Assembly (NCBI RefSeq): GCF_001426225.1
Contig: NZ_LMRT01000013.1
Coordinates: forward strand, 438,577 to 502,576
Length of the DNA: 64,000 nt
From: Allobosea sp. Leaf344
GTDB taxonomy: Bacteria; Pseudomonadota; Alphaproteobacteria; Rhizobiales; Beijerinckiaceae
Direction of reading: 5' to 3'
Positions 18,833 to 28,476 of the stretch are shown one piece after another (position 1 is the first letter of the stretch; every line of letters begins with the position of its first letter). A program made the translations under genes and the position numbers. The notes beneath the pieces were generated by a model, which worked only from the letters and a program-made list of their open reading frames with translations, was not told the origin of the DNA and searched no databases.

Positions 18833-20290
18833 TCAGGCCGCGACGGAGACCGGATCCTCGGCCTCGCAGATCCGGTTGCGGCCCTCGTGCTTGGCCCGGT
18901 ACAGTGCCCTGTCGGCGCGCTCGATGCATTGCGTCAAGCTCTCGCCCTGACGCCTGGTGGCGACGCCGAAGCTGGCGGAGACGTTGAGCGCCAGCGTCTC
19001 CGACACCGGCAGGTCGCGGCCGGCGAGCGCCTGCTTGATCGTCTCCGCCGCCGCCAGCGCGCATTGCCGCGGGCAATTCGGCAGGAACACCGCGAATTCC
19101 TCGCCGCCGAAGCGGCTGACCAGGTCGCGCGGCGAGCGCAGGCTGCCGAGCAGGAGATCGGCGAAGGCGCGGATGACGGCGTCCCCGGCCGGGTGGCCAT
19201 GGCTGTCGTTGACCGCCTTGAAATGGTCGAGGTCGATGATGATCAGCGAGGTCGCCTGGCGCTCGGCCTCGCTCGCCTCGATCGCCTGATTGGCCTTTTC
19301 GATGAAGGAGCGCCGGTTCAGGAGCGCGGTCAGCGGGTCGGTCTCGGCGAGGCGGCGCAGCTCCTTCTCGCGCTCCTCGCGCTGCCCGATCTCCTGCGAC
19401 AGCGCCCGCCGGGTGGCGCGCTCGCGCCCGATCTCCAGCGCCAGCGTCGCGGCGCGGCTCTGCAAGGTCTGGTTGGCGATCATCAGCTCGGAGACGTCGG
19501 TGATGGTCAGGACCAGCCCGTCGCCGAGCGGCGCCAGCGCGATCTGCAGCCAGACCGCCCGCCCGTCGCGCTCGAAGGAGGTCTCGATCAGATCGGCCCG
19601 GCGCAGCTCGATCGCATAGACGCAGCGCCGCCAGATCGTCGGATCGGCCAGGAAGGGCAGGGCCTGCCGGAGCTCCTGGTCGTGGAGATTGTCGCTGACC
19701 CCGCCGATCGCGGCCGCGCGCTGGTTGGCGGTGATGATGATGGCGCTGTCGACATTGCCGTCCTCGTCGCGCTGGACGCGGATGGCGACGATGCCGGAGG
19801 GCGAGGTGTCGAGCACCGTGGTCAGCAGCTCCTCGCGGAACTGCAGCGGGCGGCTGAAGACGATCAGGAAGCGCCGGCCGTCCTCGGCCGTGGTCGGCAG
19901 GATGAGCCGCTCCCAGAGCGCCACCCGCATCGTCTTGAGAGAGCGGTGGACGGTGTAGGTCGGCCGGCCGTCGGCGAGCGCCCGGTCATAGCAGGCGCGG
20001 GTGAATTTCGCGACCTGCGGGGTCATGGTCGAGATGCGGTCGCCGAGCCGCGACCCGCCGATATAGCGGGTGATCTCGCGGCCGTAATGGGTATATTCGT
20101 AGTCGCCATCCCCGGTCGGAGCGATCACCATCAGCTCCTCGCCATAGTCCGGCATCAGCCGGGCGAGCAGGGTCTCATGGCGCGCACCCCCCGGGCCGGG
20201 CTGCTCGAGGGCGAAGATGCGCAGGAGTTCCGCCACCTCGGGCGCATGAGCCCGGAGAGGGATGTTATCGGTGTGAACTTCCTGATACAT
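18833..20290 (-). CDS. Diguanylate cyclase (PAS-like sensor plus GGDEF)
   Basis: 485-residue c-di-GMP synthase candidate. The C-terminal GGDEF domain (about 315-480) carries the active-site motif FGGEEF, the DLDHFKAVNDSHGHPAGD metal/nucleotide site and ADRALYRAKHEGRNR. Upstream are a PAS-like region (about 135-265, SGIVAIRVQRDEDGNVDSAI to LTITDVSELM) and a coiled-coil linker (LEIGRERATRRALSQEIGQR). There is no membrane segment, so it is cytoplasmic. I see no RxxD inhibitory site directly before the GGEEF motif. I prefer ATG 20290 over the GTG at 20311 because of better spacing to GAG upstream. Confidence 0.88.
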   Translation of the reverse strand: MYQEVHTDNIPLRAHAPEVAELLRIFALEQPGPGGARHETLLARLMPDYGEELMVIAPTGDGDYEYTHYGREITRYIGGSRLGDRISTMTPQVAKFTRACYDRALADGRPTYTVHRSLKTMRVALWERLILPTTAEDGRRFLIVFSRPLQFREELLTTVLDTSPSGIVAIRVQRDEDGNVDSAIIITANQRAAAIGGVSDNLHDQELRQALPFLADPTIWRRCVYAIELRRADLIETSFERDGRAVWLQIALAPLGDGLVLTITDVSELMIANQTLQSRAATLALEIGRERATRRALSQEIGQREEREKELRRLAETDPLTALLNRRSFIEKANQAIEASEAERQATSLIIIDLDHFKAVNDSHGHPAGDAVIRAFADLLLGSLRSPRDLVSRFGGEEFAVFLPNCPRQCALAAAETIKQALAGRDLPVSETLALNVSASFGVATRRQGESLTQCIERADRALYRAKHEGRNRICEAEDPVSVAA

Positions 20291-20464
20291 GTCGTTCTCG
20301 GCACAACTCACGGTAAGCTACACCGCCCGCGTTGAAAAAGTGTTCCCGAATCCTGCGGAAGACGAGATAAGCCGATCGAAATCGGATGGAGGGGCGTAGC
20401 TAGCCCGAAGCCTGACGGCGCATCCAGCGGGCCAGCCGCGGCCCCCGGCTGCAGCGCGACGCTC

Positions 20465-20493
20465 TTGACCGGGCTCGAAAGCTCGTTTAGCGT
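20465..20493 (+). promoter_or_regulatory. Candidate sigma-70 promoter of the ilvB leader
   Basis: TTGACC at 20465-20470, a 17-base spacer, then TAGCGT at 20488-20493, about 30 bases before the leader peptide. The -35 is good and the -10 is poor. Confidence 0.4.
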
Positions 20494-20523
20494 CCAGCAA
20501 CTTTCCGAAAGGCTGATGGCGTG

Positions 20524-20559
20524 ATGCGCAAGCTTATTATCGTACGGGTGCGCTGCTAG
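20524..20559 (+). CDS. ilvB leader peptide (branched-chain attenuator)
   Basis: Eleven-residue peptide MRKLIIVRVRC. Codons 4 to 7 are Leu-Ile-Ile-Val, with a further Val at codon 9, exactly the amino acids whose synthesis ilvB starts. AAAGG lies 11 bases upstream. The stop is followed by two hairpins, the second an intrinsic terminator. Ribosome stalling at these codons when charged tRNAs are scarce would favour read-through into ilvB. The mechanism is inferred from classic ilv attenuators. Confidence 0.8.
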   Translation: MRKLIIVRVRC

Positions 20560-20563
20560 GGGC

Positions 20564-20627
20564 CGGTTCTTCAGAACCGCGCGTCCCCGACGCCAGCGCA
20601 CGTCCAGGCCCCGAGAGGGCCTTTTTT
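20564..20627 (+). terminator. ilvB attenuator: pause hairpin and terminator
   Basis: CGGTTC-TTCA-GAACCG at 20564-20579 is a first hairpin. GGCCC-CGAGA-GGGCC at 20607-20621 plus six Ts (20622-20627) is a Rho-independent terminator 60 bases before the ilvB start. Together with the leader peptide they make a textbook transcription attenuator. Confidence 0.82.
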
Positions 20628-20686
20628 ATTGCCCGCTTTCCGCCCGCCTTTCCGACCCGCTACCCGACCGCTGCAGGAGAACAGTT

Positions 20687-22450
20687 ATGAGCGAGATGAT
20701 GACCGGAGCCGAGATGGTCGTCCGCGCGCTTCAGGACCAGGGCGTCGAACATCTGTTCGGCTATCCCGGCGGCGCGGTGCTGCCGATCTACGACGCGCTC
20801 TTCCAGCAGGACAAGGTCAAGCACGTGCTCGTCCGCCACGAGCAGGGCGCGGTGCATGCGGCCGAGGGTTATGCGCGCTCGACATCGGGCAAGGTCGGCT
20901 GCGTCCTCGTCACCTCCGGGCCGGGCGCGACAAACGCCGTCACCGGGCTGACCGACGCGCTGCTCGATTCGATCCCGCTCGTGGTCATCACCGGCCAGGT
21001 CCCGACGCATCTGATCGGCTCGGATGCGTTCCAGGAATGCGATACGGTCGGCATCACGCGGTCCTGCACCAAGCACAACTACCTCGTGAAGAGCATCGCG
21101 GACCTGCCGCGGATCCTGCACGAGGCCTTCTATGTCGCCGCCAATGGCCGGCCGGGCCCGGTCGTCGTCGACATCCCCAAGGACATCCAGTTCGCCACCG
21201 GCAGCTATTCGCGGCCGCGGGACAACCAGCACAAGACCTACCGGCCGGTGGTCAAGGGCGATCTCTCGAAGATCCGGGCGGCGGTGGAGCTGATCGCCAA
21301 GGCGAAGAAGCCGGTGTTCTACACCGGCGGCGGGGTGATCAATTCCGGCCCGCACGCCTCGGCGCTGCTGCGCGAACTGGCGCGGCTGACCGGCTATCCC
21401 GTGACCTCGACGCTTATGGGGCTCGGCGCCTTCCCGGCGGCCGACCGGCAATGGCTCGGCATGCTCGGCATGCACGGCACCTACGAAGCCAATCTGGCGA
21501 TGCATGATTGCGACGTCATGATCAATATCGGCGCGCGTTTCGACGACCGCATCACCGGGCGGCTCGATGCGTTCTCGCCGCGCTCGAAGAAGATCCACAT
21601 CGACATCGACCCGTCCTCGATCAACAAGAACGTCAAGGTCGATATCGGCATCATCGGCGATTGCGCCCATGTCCTGGAGGACATGGTCCGGATCTGGCGC
21701 GAGACCAGCCCGCAGATCGACAAGACGGCGCTGACCGCCTGGTGGACGCAGATCGAGGGTTGGCGGGCGCGCAACAGCCTCGGCTACAAGAACACGACCG
21801 ACATCATCAAGCCGCAATATGCGGTGCAGCGGCTCTATGAGCTGACGAAGGGGCGCGACACCTATGTCACGACCGAGGTCGGCCAGCACCAGATGTGGGC
21901 GGCGCAGTATTTCAAATTCGAGGAGCCCAATCGCTGGATGACCTCGGGCGGGCTCGGCACCATGGGCTACGGCCTGCCGGCGGCGATCGGCGTGCAGATG
22001 AAGCATCCCAAGGCGCTGGTGATCGACATCGCCGGCGAGGCCTCGATCCTGATGAACATGCAGGAGATGTCGACGGCGGTGCAGTACCGCCTGCCGGTCA
22101 AGATCTTCATCCTGAACAACGAATATATGGGCATGGTGCGGCAGTGGCAGGAGCTGCTGCATGGCGGGCGCTATTCCGAGAGCTATTCGGAATCGCTGCC
22201 GGACTTCGTCAAGCTGGCCGAGGCCTATGGCGGCCATGGCATACGCTGCTCGGATCCGGCGACGCTCGACGATGCGATCATGGAAATGATCGAGACGCCG
22301 AAGCCCGTGATCTTCGACTGCCTCGTCGCCAAGCAGGAGAACTGCTTCCCGATGATCCCGTCGGGCAAGGCGCATAACGAGATGATCCTGCCCGATTTCG
22401 AGGGCGATACGGGCGACATCATCGACGCCAAGGGCAAGCAGCTGGTCTGA
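20687..22450 (+). CDS. ilvB: Acetolactate synthase, large (catalytic) subunit
   Basis: TPP-dependent condensation of pyruvate to acetolactate, or with 2-oxobutyrate, the first common step to Val, Leu and Ile. 587 residues. The catalytic Glu lies in VRHEQGAVHAAEGYARS, GYPGGAVLPIYDAL is the N-terminal signature, and FILNNEYMGMVRQWQ is the TPP/FAD-side signature near residues 475-490. The metal-site motif normally GDxS reads AGEAS (Glu451), a conservative change. Expression is probably attenuated by the leader at 20524. Its regulatory subunit ilvN is separated by two unrelated genes. Confidence 0.96.
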   Translation: MSEMMTGAEMVVRALQDQGVEHLFGYPGGAVLPIYDALFQQDKVKHVLVRHEQGAVHAAEGYARSTSGKVGCVLVTSGPGATNAVTGLTDALLDSIPLVVITGQVPTHLIGSDAFQECDTVGITRSCTKHNYLVKSIADLPRILHEAFYVAANGRPGPVVVDIPKDIQFATGSYSRPRDNQHKTYRPVVKGDLSKIRAAVELIAKAKKPVFYTGGGVINSGPHASALLRELARLTGYPVTSTLMGLGAFPAADRQWLGMLGMHGTYEANLAMHDCDVMINIGARFDDRITGRLDAFSPRSKKIHIDIDPSSINKNVKVDIGIIGDCAHVLEDMVRIWRETSPQIDKTALTAWWTQIEGWRARNSLGYKNTTDIIKPQYAVQRLYELTKGRDTYVTTEVGQHQMWAAQYFKFEEPNRWMTSGGLGTMGYGLPAAIGVQMKHPKALVIDIAGEASILMNMQEMSTAVQYRLPVKIFILNNEYMGMVRQWQELLHGGRYSESYSESLPDFVKLAEAYGGHGIRCSDPATLDDAIMEMIETPKPVIFDCLVAKQENCFPMIPSGKAHNEMILPDFEGDTGDIIDAKGKQLV

Positions 22451-22489
22451 CCGGCCGCACGCGCTTCGAAGGCTGGGGGAACGGCACCG

Positions 22490-23200
22490 ATGACCACGAT
22501 CGGCCTGATCGGCGGCATGAGCTGGGAATCGACTGCGGTCTATTACCGGCTGCTCAACGAGGGCGCCCGCGCGCGTGGCGGCGGGCTGCATTCGGCGGAT
22601 GTGATGCTGCATTCGCTCGATTTCGCCCCGATCGCCGAGATGCAGGCGCAGGGCGACTGGGATGCGGCGGGCGATGTGCTGGCCGACAGCGCGCGCCGGC
22701 TGGAGCGGGCGCAGGCGCGCTGCATCCTTCTCTGCACCAACACGATGCACAAGCTCGCCGACCGGATCACGGGCGCGACGCGCACGCCCTTCCTGCATCT
22801 CGCCGACGTCACGGCCCGCGCGATCCGCGCCGGCACGAGCCGGCGGCCGCTGCTGCTGGCGACCCGCTTCACCATGGAGCAGCGCTTCTACCGCGACCGG
22901 CTGCTGGCACATGGCGTCGAGACGCTGCTGCCCGACGAGACGCAGCGCCTCGAGGTGCACCGGATCATCTATGAGGAGCTCTGCCGCGGGCGCATCGAGC
23001 CCGGCTCCAAGGCGCGCTATCTCGAGATCATCGGCGAGGCGGTGGCGGGGCAGGGCGCCGACGGCGTCATTCTGGGCTGCACCGAGATCGGGCTGCTGAT
23101 CGCCCAGGAGGATCTGGCGCTGCCGGTCTTCGACACCACGCGTCTGCATGTCGATGCGGCTCTCGATTTCATCGCCGAACCTGCGAGCCGGGCCGCATGA
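22490..23200 (+). CDS. Aspartate/glutamate racemase family protein
   Basis: 236 residues, matching the aspartate racemase group of the Asp/Glu racemase superfamily: N-terminal IGLIGGMSWESTAVYYRLLN, first catalytic Cys in LLCTNTMHKLAD and second in ILGCTEIGLLI. Both Cys are present, so a cofactor-independent racemase is plausible; the substrate cannot be read from sequence. It overlaps the following glutathione transferase gene by 4 bases and lies 40 bases after ilvB, so it is likely carried on the ilv transcript. Confidence 0.82.
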   Translation: MTTIGLIGGMSWESTAVYYRLLNEGARARGGGLHSADVMLHSLDFAPIAEMQAQGDWDAAGDVLADSARRLERAQARCILLCTNTMHKLADRITGATRTPFLHLADVTARAIRAGTSRRPLLLATRFTMEQRFYRDRLLAHGVETLLPDETQRLEVHRIIYEELCRGRIEPGSKARYLEIIGEAVAGQGADGVILGCTEIGLLIAQEDLALPVFDTTRLHVDAALDFIAEPASRAA

Positions 23201-23910
23201 AGCTGATCATCGCCAACAAGAATTACTCCTCCTGGTCGCTGCGGCCCTGGCTGCTCATGACCGAGTTCGGCGTTCCCTTCGAGGAGGTGCTGATCCCGTT
23301 CGGGCCGAGTTTCGACGACCCCGAATGGAAGCGCGCGATTTCCGCCTTCACCCCGGCCGGCAAGGTGCCCGCTTTGGTCGATGGCGAGATCCAGGTCTGG
23401 GACTCGCTCGCGATCATGGAATATCTCGCTGATCGCTTTCCCGATCGCGCGATCTGGCCGCGCGAGGGCGCCGCGCGTGCGATGGCCCGCTCGATCGCGG
23501 CCGAGATGCATGCCGGCTTCGGCGCCCTGCGCGGCGCCTGCCCGATGAACATCGCCCGGGTCCATCCGGAGCGGGACCGGGGGCCGAAGGTCGCGGCGGA
23601 TGTCGCGCGGATCGCCCAGATCTGGCGTGAGGCGCGCAGCCGGTTCGGGCAGGGCGGCCCCTTCTTGTTCGGGGCGTTCTCCGCCGCCGACGCCATGTAT
23701 GCCCCCGTGGTGGCGCGGTTCGCCGGCTATTCGGTGCCGCTGGACGCGGTCTGCGCCGCCTATGTCGCCGCCGTGAAGGACACGGCCGGCTTCAGGAGCT
23801 GGCGCATGGGCGCGCTCGCCGAGCCCTGGATCATTCCGGAGGACGAGGCCGACGAGCCCGTCCTCACCGACCACAGACCTCACCTCAGCAAGAGCCAGGC
23901 CGATCGATGA
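23197..23910 (+). CDS. Glutathione S-transferase family protein
   Basis: 237 residues. The N-terminal thioredoxin-like domain begins MKLIIANKNYSSWSLRPWLL (Ser residues in the catalytic position) and has the cis-Pro/Asp-Ser glutathione-binding turn in GKVPALVDGEIQVWDSLAIMEYL. The alpha-helical C-terminal domain follows. This opening is typical of the GSTs with NKNYSSWSLR near the start. It overlaps both the racemase (ATGA) and ilvN (ATGA), so translation of ilvN is coupled to it. Confidence 0.86.
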   Translation: MKLIIANKNYSSWSLRPWLLMTEFGVPFEEVLIPFGPSFDDPEWKRAISAFTPAGKVPALVDGEIQVWDSLAIMEYLADRFPDRAIWPREGAARAMARSIAAEMHAGFGALRGACPMNIARVHPERDRGPKVAADVARIAQIWREARSRFGQGGPFLFGAFSAADAMYAPVVARFAGYSVPLDAVCAAYVAAVKDTAGFRSWRMGALAEPWIIPEDEADEPVLTDHRPHLSKSQADR

Positions 23911-24443
23911 ACACCTCGCATTACCCCAACGCGCCGAAGATCCAGCCGAGCGCACGGCATACGCTGGCGGTGATCGTCGACAACGAGCCGGGCGTTCTGG
24001 CGCGGATCGCCGGGCTGTTCTCCGGCCGCGGCTACAACATCGAAAGCCTGACGGTCTCCGAGACCGAGCATGAGAAGCATATTTCGCGCATCACCGTGGT
24101 GACCTCCGGCACCGCGAACGTGATCGAGCAGATCAAGGCGCATCTCGACCGGCTGGTGCCGGTGCATCGCGTCGTCGACCTGACCCTGCAGGGCGAGGCG
24201 CTCGAGCGGGAGCTCGCTCTGGTCAAGGTGGTGGGCAAGGGCGAGCAGCGTGTCGAAGCGATGCGGCTGGCGGCGGCCTTCGGCGCGCGCACGCTGGATG
24301 CGTCGCTCACCTCCTTCGTCTTCGAACTCACGGGCTCCACCGACGAGATCGAGCGCTTCATCAAGCTGATGACGGTGGTGGGGCTGACGGAAGTCTCCCG
24401 GACGGGCATCGCCGCGATGAGCCGCGGGCCCGACGCCATGTGA
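23907..24443 (+). CDS. ilvN: Acetolactate synthase, small (regulatory) subunit
   Basis: Activates IlvB and gives feedback inhibition by valine. 178 residues. The N-terminal ACT domain HTLAVIVDNEPGVLARIAGLFSGRGYNIESLTV has the glycine/aspartate loop for effector binding, and the C-terminal domain has ELALVKVV and FIKLMTVVGLTEVSRTGIAAMSRG. It starts with an ATGA overlap with the glutathione transferase gene. The first 16 residues before the ACT domain are a variable extension. Confidence 0.95.
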   Translation: MNTSHYPNAPKIQPSARHTLAVIVDNEPGVLARIAGLFSGRGYNIESLTVSETEHEKHISRITVVTSGTANVIEQIKAHLDRLVPVHRVVDLTLQGEALERELALVKVVGKGEQRVEAMRLAAAFGARTLDASLTSFVFELTGSTDEIERFIKLMTVVGLTEVSRTGIAAMSRGPDAM

Positions 24444-24461
24444 CCGGGCGGATCGCGCCTG

Positions 24462-24674
24462 ATGACTCTCGACCTCAACCATCTCGCGATCGGGCTCGGC
24501 ATTCTCGGCCTCGCCTGCTTCGCTTGGCCGATCGTGCAGCGGGTGAGCGGGCGGGCACCCGCCGAGCCGGCCGGCAGCGGCAGGAGCCTGCGCTCGCCGC
24601 TCTGGTGGGCGGGCTTCGTGCTGACGATCGCGGCGCTCGCTTTGCAGCGCTATGCCCTGCAGGCCGGAAGCTGA
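24462..24674 (+). CDS. Small membrane protein, unknown function
   Basis: 70 residues with two predicted membrane helices (LAIGLGILGLACFAWPIV and LWWAGFVLTIAALALQRYAL) joined by a Ser/Arg/Gly-rich loop. It starts 18 bases after ilvN and may be the last gene of that transcript. I do not recognise a family. Coding status rests on its regular membrane pattern and on filling the gap exactly. Confidence 0.55.
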   Translation: MTLDLNHLAIGLGILGLACFAWPIVQRVSGRAPAEPAGSGRSLRSPLWWAGFVLTIAALALQRYALQAGS

Positions 24675-24681
24675 GCCGGGC

Positions 24682-25245
24682 TCAGCCGCTGAAGCCGCCG
24701 GCGTCCAGGAAGGCCTGCTCCTCCGGCGTGGTCTCCCGCCCGAGCACCGTGTTGCGATGGGGAAACCGGCCGAAATCGCGGATGATGTCGCGGTGGATCA
24801 CCGCATAGGTCACACCTTCCGCATCGCCGCTAGCGGCGCAGAGCGCGATGCAGCGCTCCTGCTGGGCCAGATCCTCAGCATGCATGTGGGGCGTATAGAA
24901 AAAGCGCCGCTCGGGGAGGGGGAAGGCCTGGTCGAAGCCCCGTGCGATGGCGCGATCGGCGACGGCGAGTGCCGCCTCATCGCTGGCATAGGCCTGCGCG
25001 GAATTTCGGAACAGGTTGCGCGGGAACTGGTCGAGCAGCAGCAGCAGGGCGTAGCTGCCCTCGGGCGTGGCTTCCCAGGCCGACAATGCGCCCGCAGCAG
25101 CGGCCTCATGGTCTGCGAGGAAGCGGCTGCGAATGGCCGCGTCGAAAGCCTCGTCCTTGGCGAACCATTTTTCGGGTCCAGCGTCGCGCCAGAACCGGAT
25201 GATGTCGTCGGGCTGGTGTTGCGGCATCGCGTCCTCCTGATGCAC
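24682..25245 (-). CDS. DUF924 family protein
   Basis: 187 residues. The core DDIIRFWRDAGPEKWFAKDEAFDAAI, LLLLDQFPRNLFR and FYTPHMHAEDLAQQE are hallmarks of DUF924, a helical TPR-like fold of unknown function. The start may be ATG 25245 or the second ATG at 25227 (MPQHQPDDI), which is closer to the conserved domain. It converges with the ilvN side and stands alone. Confidence 0.82.
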   Translation of the reverse strand: MHQEDAMPQHQPDDIIRFWRDAGPEKWFAKDEAFDAAIRSRFLADHEAAAAGALSAWEATPEGSYALLLLLDQFPRNLFRNSAQAYASDEAALAVADRAIARGFDQAFPLPERRFFYTPHMHAEDLAQQERCIALCAASGDAEGVTYAVIHRDIIRDFGRFPHRNTVLGRETTPEEQAFLDAGGFSG

Positions 25246-25335
25246 TCATAGCGCGGAGCGGGCCGGCGCTGAACACCCTGGCGATGCAAAGCGCGGCTGC
25301 GCTATTTCTCTTGCCTGGAGCGCCGAGCCCCGCTA

Positions 25336-25363
25336 TTGGCAGAACCGTAACGTACGGTACTGA
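25336..25363 (+). promoter_or_regulatory. Candidate promoter with palindromic operator upstream of the TetR gene
   Basis: ACCGTA-ACG-TACGGT at 25344-25358 is a perfect 6-bp inverted repeat, a common TetR operator layout. It sits between a possible -35 (TTGGCA, 25336) and -10 (TACTGA, 25358), 14 bases before the TetR start, so autoregulation is likely. Confidence 0.6.
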
Positions 25364-25372
25364 CGCGACGCC

Positions 25373-27069
<1,697 letters not shown>

Positions 27070-27093
27070 ACGCGGCCCGGCGAGGCGCGCTTG

Positions 27094-27128
27094 AGGATCT
27101 GAATCAGGCGCTTGCGCCGGTGATTCAG
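27094..27128 (+). repeat. Intergenic palindromic element, copy 2 (candidate ilvC transcript end)
   Basis: CTGAATCA (27099) pairs with TGATTCAG (27128), and inside them GGCGC pairs with GCGCC around TT, giving a 13-bp stem with a two-base bulge. There is no T-tract. It shares 18 of 20 bases with the element at 7743. Confidence 0.6.
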
Positions 27129-27288
27129 CAAGAGCGCGCAACGCCTTGATCCGATTGATCCGCCATGGGGAGCGGGCGCAGCGATGCGCCCGCTTTCGCG
27201 TTCGAGGAGGCGCTGGCGCGAGAACGAGGGAACAGCCGGAGGCCGCAGGCGTTGAGGGCTCAGGCGGGGTCACCTGGGGAGCTTCTTG

Positions 27289-27462
27289 ATGATGAGAGGA
27301 CCGTTCGACGACCGGCGCATCGTGCCGCATTTCGCACGCCAGGCACGCGCCATCGCAGCGACGCGGCAGAGGGACGCCGATCGCCTGACCCTGGCCACGC
27401 TCGTATTCGGCGCATCATCCTTTGCGCTGCTCGCCACGTCGCTCGGCCTGATGGCCAGCTGA
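27289..27462 (+). CDS. Small single-pass membrane protein, unknown function
   Basis: 57 residues beginning MMRGPFDDRRIVPHF, a basic/polar N-terminus followed by one membrane helix (LTLATLVFGASSFALLATSL) and ending LGLMAS. GGGGAG lies about 10 bases before the ATG at 27289; ATG 27292 is nearer to it. I do not recognise a family. It is followed 24 bases later by another small membrane protein on the same strand. Confidence 0.5.
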   Translation: MMRGPFDDRRIVPHFARQARAIAATRQRDADRLTLATLVFGASSFALLATSLGLMAS

Positions 27463-27486
27463 CCCGCTCCAACACGGAGACGAATC

Positions 27487-27693
27487 ATGACCGATTACAA
27501 CGCCCAGACGCACCGGCCCGTCCCGCGGACCGGTGAGGCGCCGAGCCAGCCCGAGCAGGTTCAGGATAGGCCGGTGGTCGAGACCGCCGTCGAGGCCAAG
27601 GCGGGCCGCCGGGGTTTCCCGGTCCTGATGGTCCTCGGCGTCGGCCTGGTGCTGGCGGTGATCGCCGGATTGCTCGTCGGCGTCGGCACCTGA
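27487..27693 (+). CDS. Small single-pass membrane protein, unknown function
   Basis: 68 residues: a hydrophilic, Pro/Gln/Glu-rich N-terminal 40 residues, then a C-terminal membrane helix (FPVLMVLGVGLVLAVIAGLLVG). CGGAGA precedes the ATG. A tail-anchor layout is seen but no family is recognised. It may be co-transcribed with the 57-residue gene before it. Confidence 0.6.
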   Translation: MTDYNAQTHRPVPRTGEAPSQPEQVQDRPVVETAVEAKAGRRGFPVLMVLGVGLVLAVIAGLLVGVGT

Positions 27694-27751
27694 CCGACGC
27701 AGGCCGGGAGACGGAACGCGGCGGGTCGACGACAGCGCCGGCCGCGCCGGT

Positions 27752-28276
27752 TCAGCGCGTCATCATCTCGGTGATGCGGCCCGCGCCATAGAGCAGGCTG
27801 AAGGCCCAGGCCGCCGAGGCCAGCCAGTTCGCGATCTGAAACGGCACGAAGGGCATGTTGACGATGCCCGCGACGATCGCGATGACCGCGCGCATCGGCC
27901 CGAAGAAATGGCCGATCAGAATGCTGGCGAACCCCCATTTCTCGAAGAAGGCATGGCCGCGCTCCAGGAGCTGCGGGTTCTTGTTCAGCGGCCAGAAATC
28001 GCCGACGCGCGGCCCCAGCACCCGCCCCGCCCAATAGGACAGCCAGAAGCCGATGCCCGCGCCCGCCGTGGCGGCGAGCGAGAGCGGAACGAGGTTCAGC
28101 CCAGAAGCGCCCGCCACCGCGCCGAAGGCCGTGAAGAACACGGTCGCCGGGACGAGCCATGACAGGAAGGCGATGCACTCGCAGAAGGCCACCAGGAAGA
28201 CGATGGGCACAGCCCATTCCTGATTGGCCCGCATGAACTCGACGAGCCAGTGCATCCAGGATTCAAGTTGAGCCAT
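27752..28276 (-). CDS. DedA family membrane protein
   Basis: 174 residues. DedA/SNARE-associated family (VTT domain) of inner-membrane proteins implicated in undecaprenyl-phosphate/lipid flipping. Seen: the N-terminal membrane helices VPIVFLVAFCECIAFLSWLV and VFFTAFGAVAGASGLNLV, GAGIGFWLSYWAGRVLG, and the re-entrant/basic motif FASILIGHFFGPMRAVIAIVAG (F/G-R-x-x-R-x-x-x-x-x-A-G type, with P-M-R-A). The start is ATG 28276; a longer frame to 28336 lacks conserved residues. Confidence 0.85.
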   Translation of the reverse strand: MAQLESWMHWLVEFMRANQEWAVPIVFLVAFCECIAFLSWLVPATVFFTAFGAVAGASGLNLVPLSLAATAGAGIGFWLSYWAGRVLGPRVGDFWPLNKNPQLLERGHAFFEKWGFASILIGHFFGPMRAVIAIVAGIVNMPFVPFQIANWLASAAWAFSLLYGAGRITEMMTR

Positions 28277-28476
28277 GTCAGATTGTACCAAGCGGTGAGG
28301 GCGCTGGCTTATCGCCGCTGTGGAGGCGAGAAGCAATCGACAAACCTCCGGTCAAGCGGCGCAGCCGCGCAGGGGTTCCCTCCGATCCCCCCGATGCTCT
28401 ACTGTCCCGGCCAAATCGAAACGGGACGGGCGCCGGGCCATCGGCCACGCGCGCCCGCGCAGGATGGGGATACGCT

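Noticed and set aside
20660..23149. 829-residue frame opposite ilvB
   Set aside because: Mirror of the acetolactate synthase gene; no domain seen.
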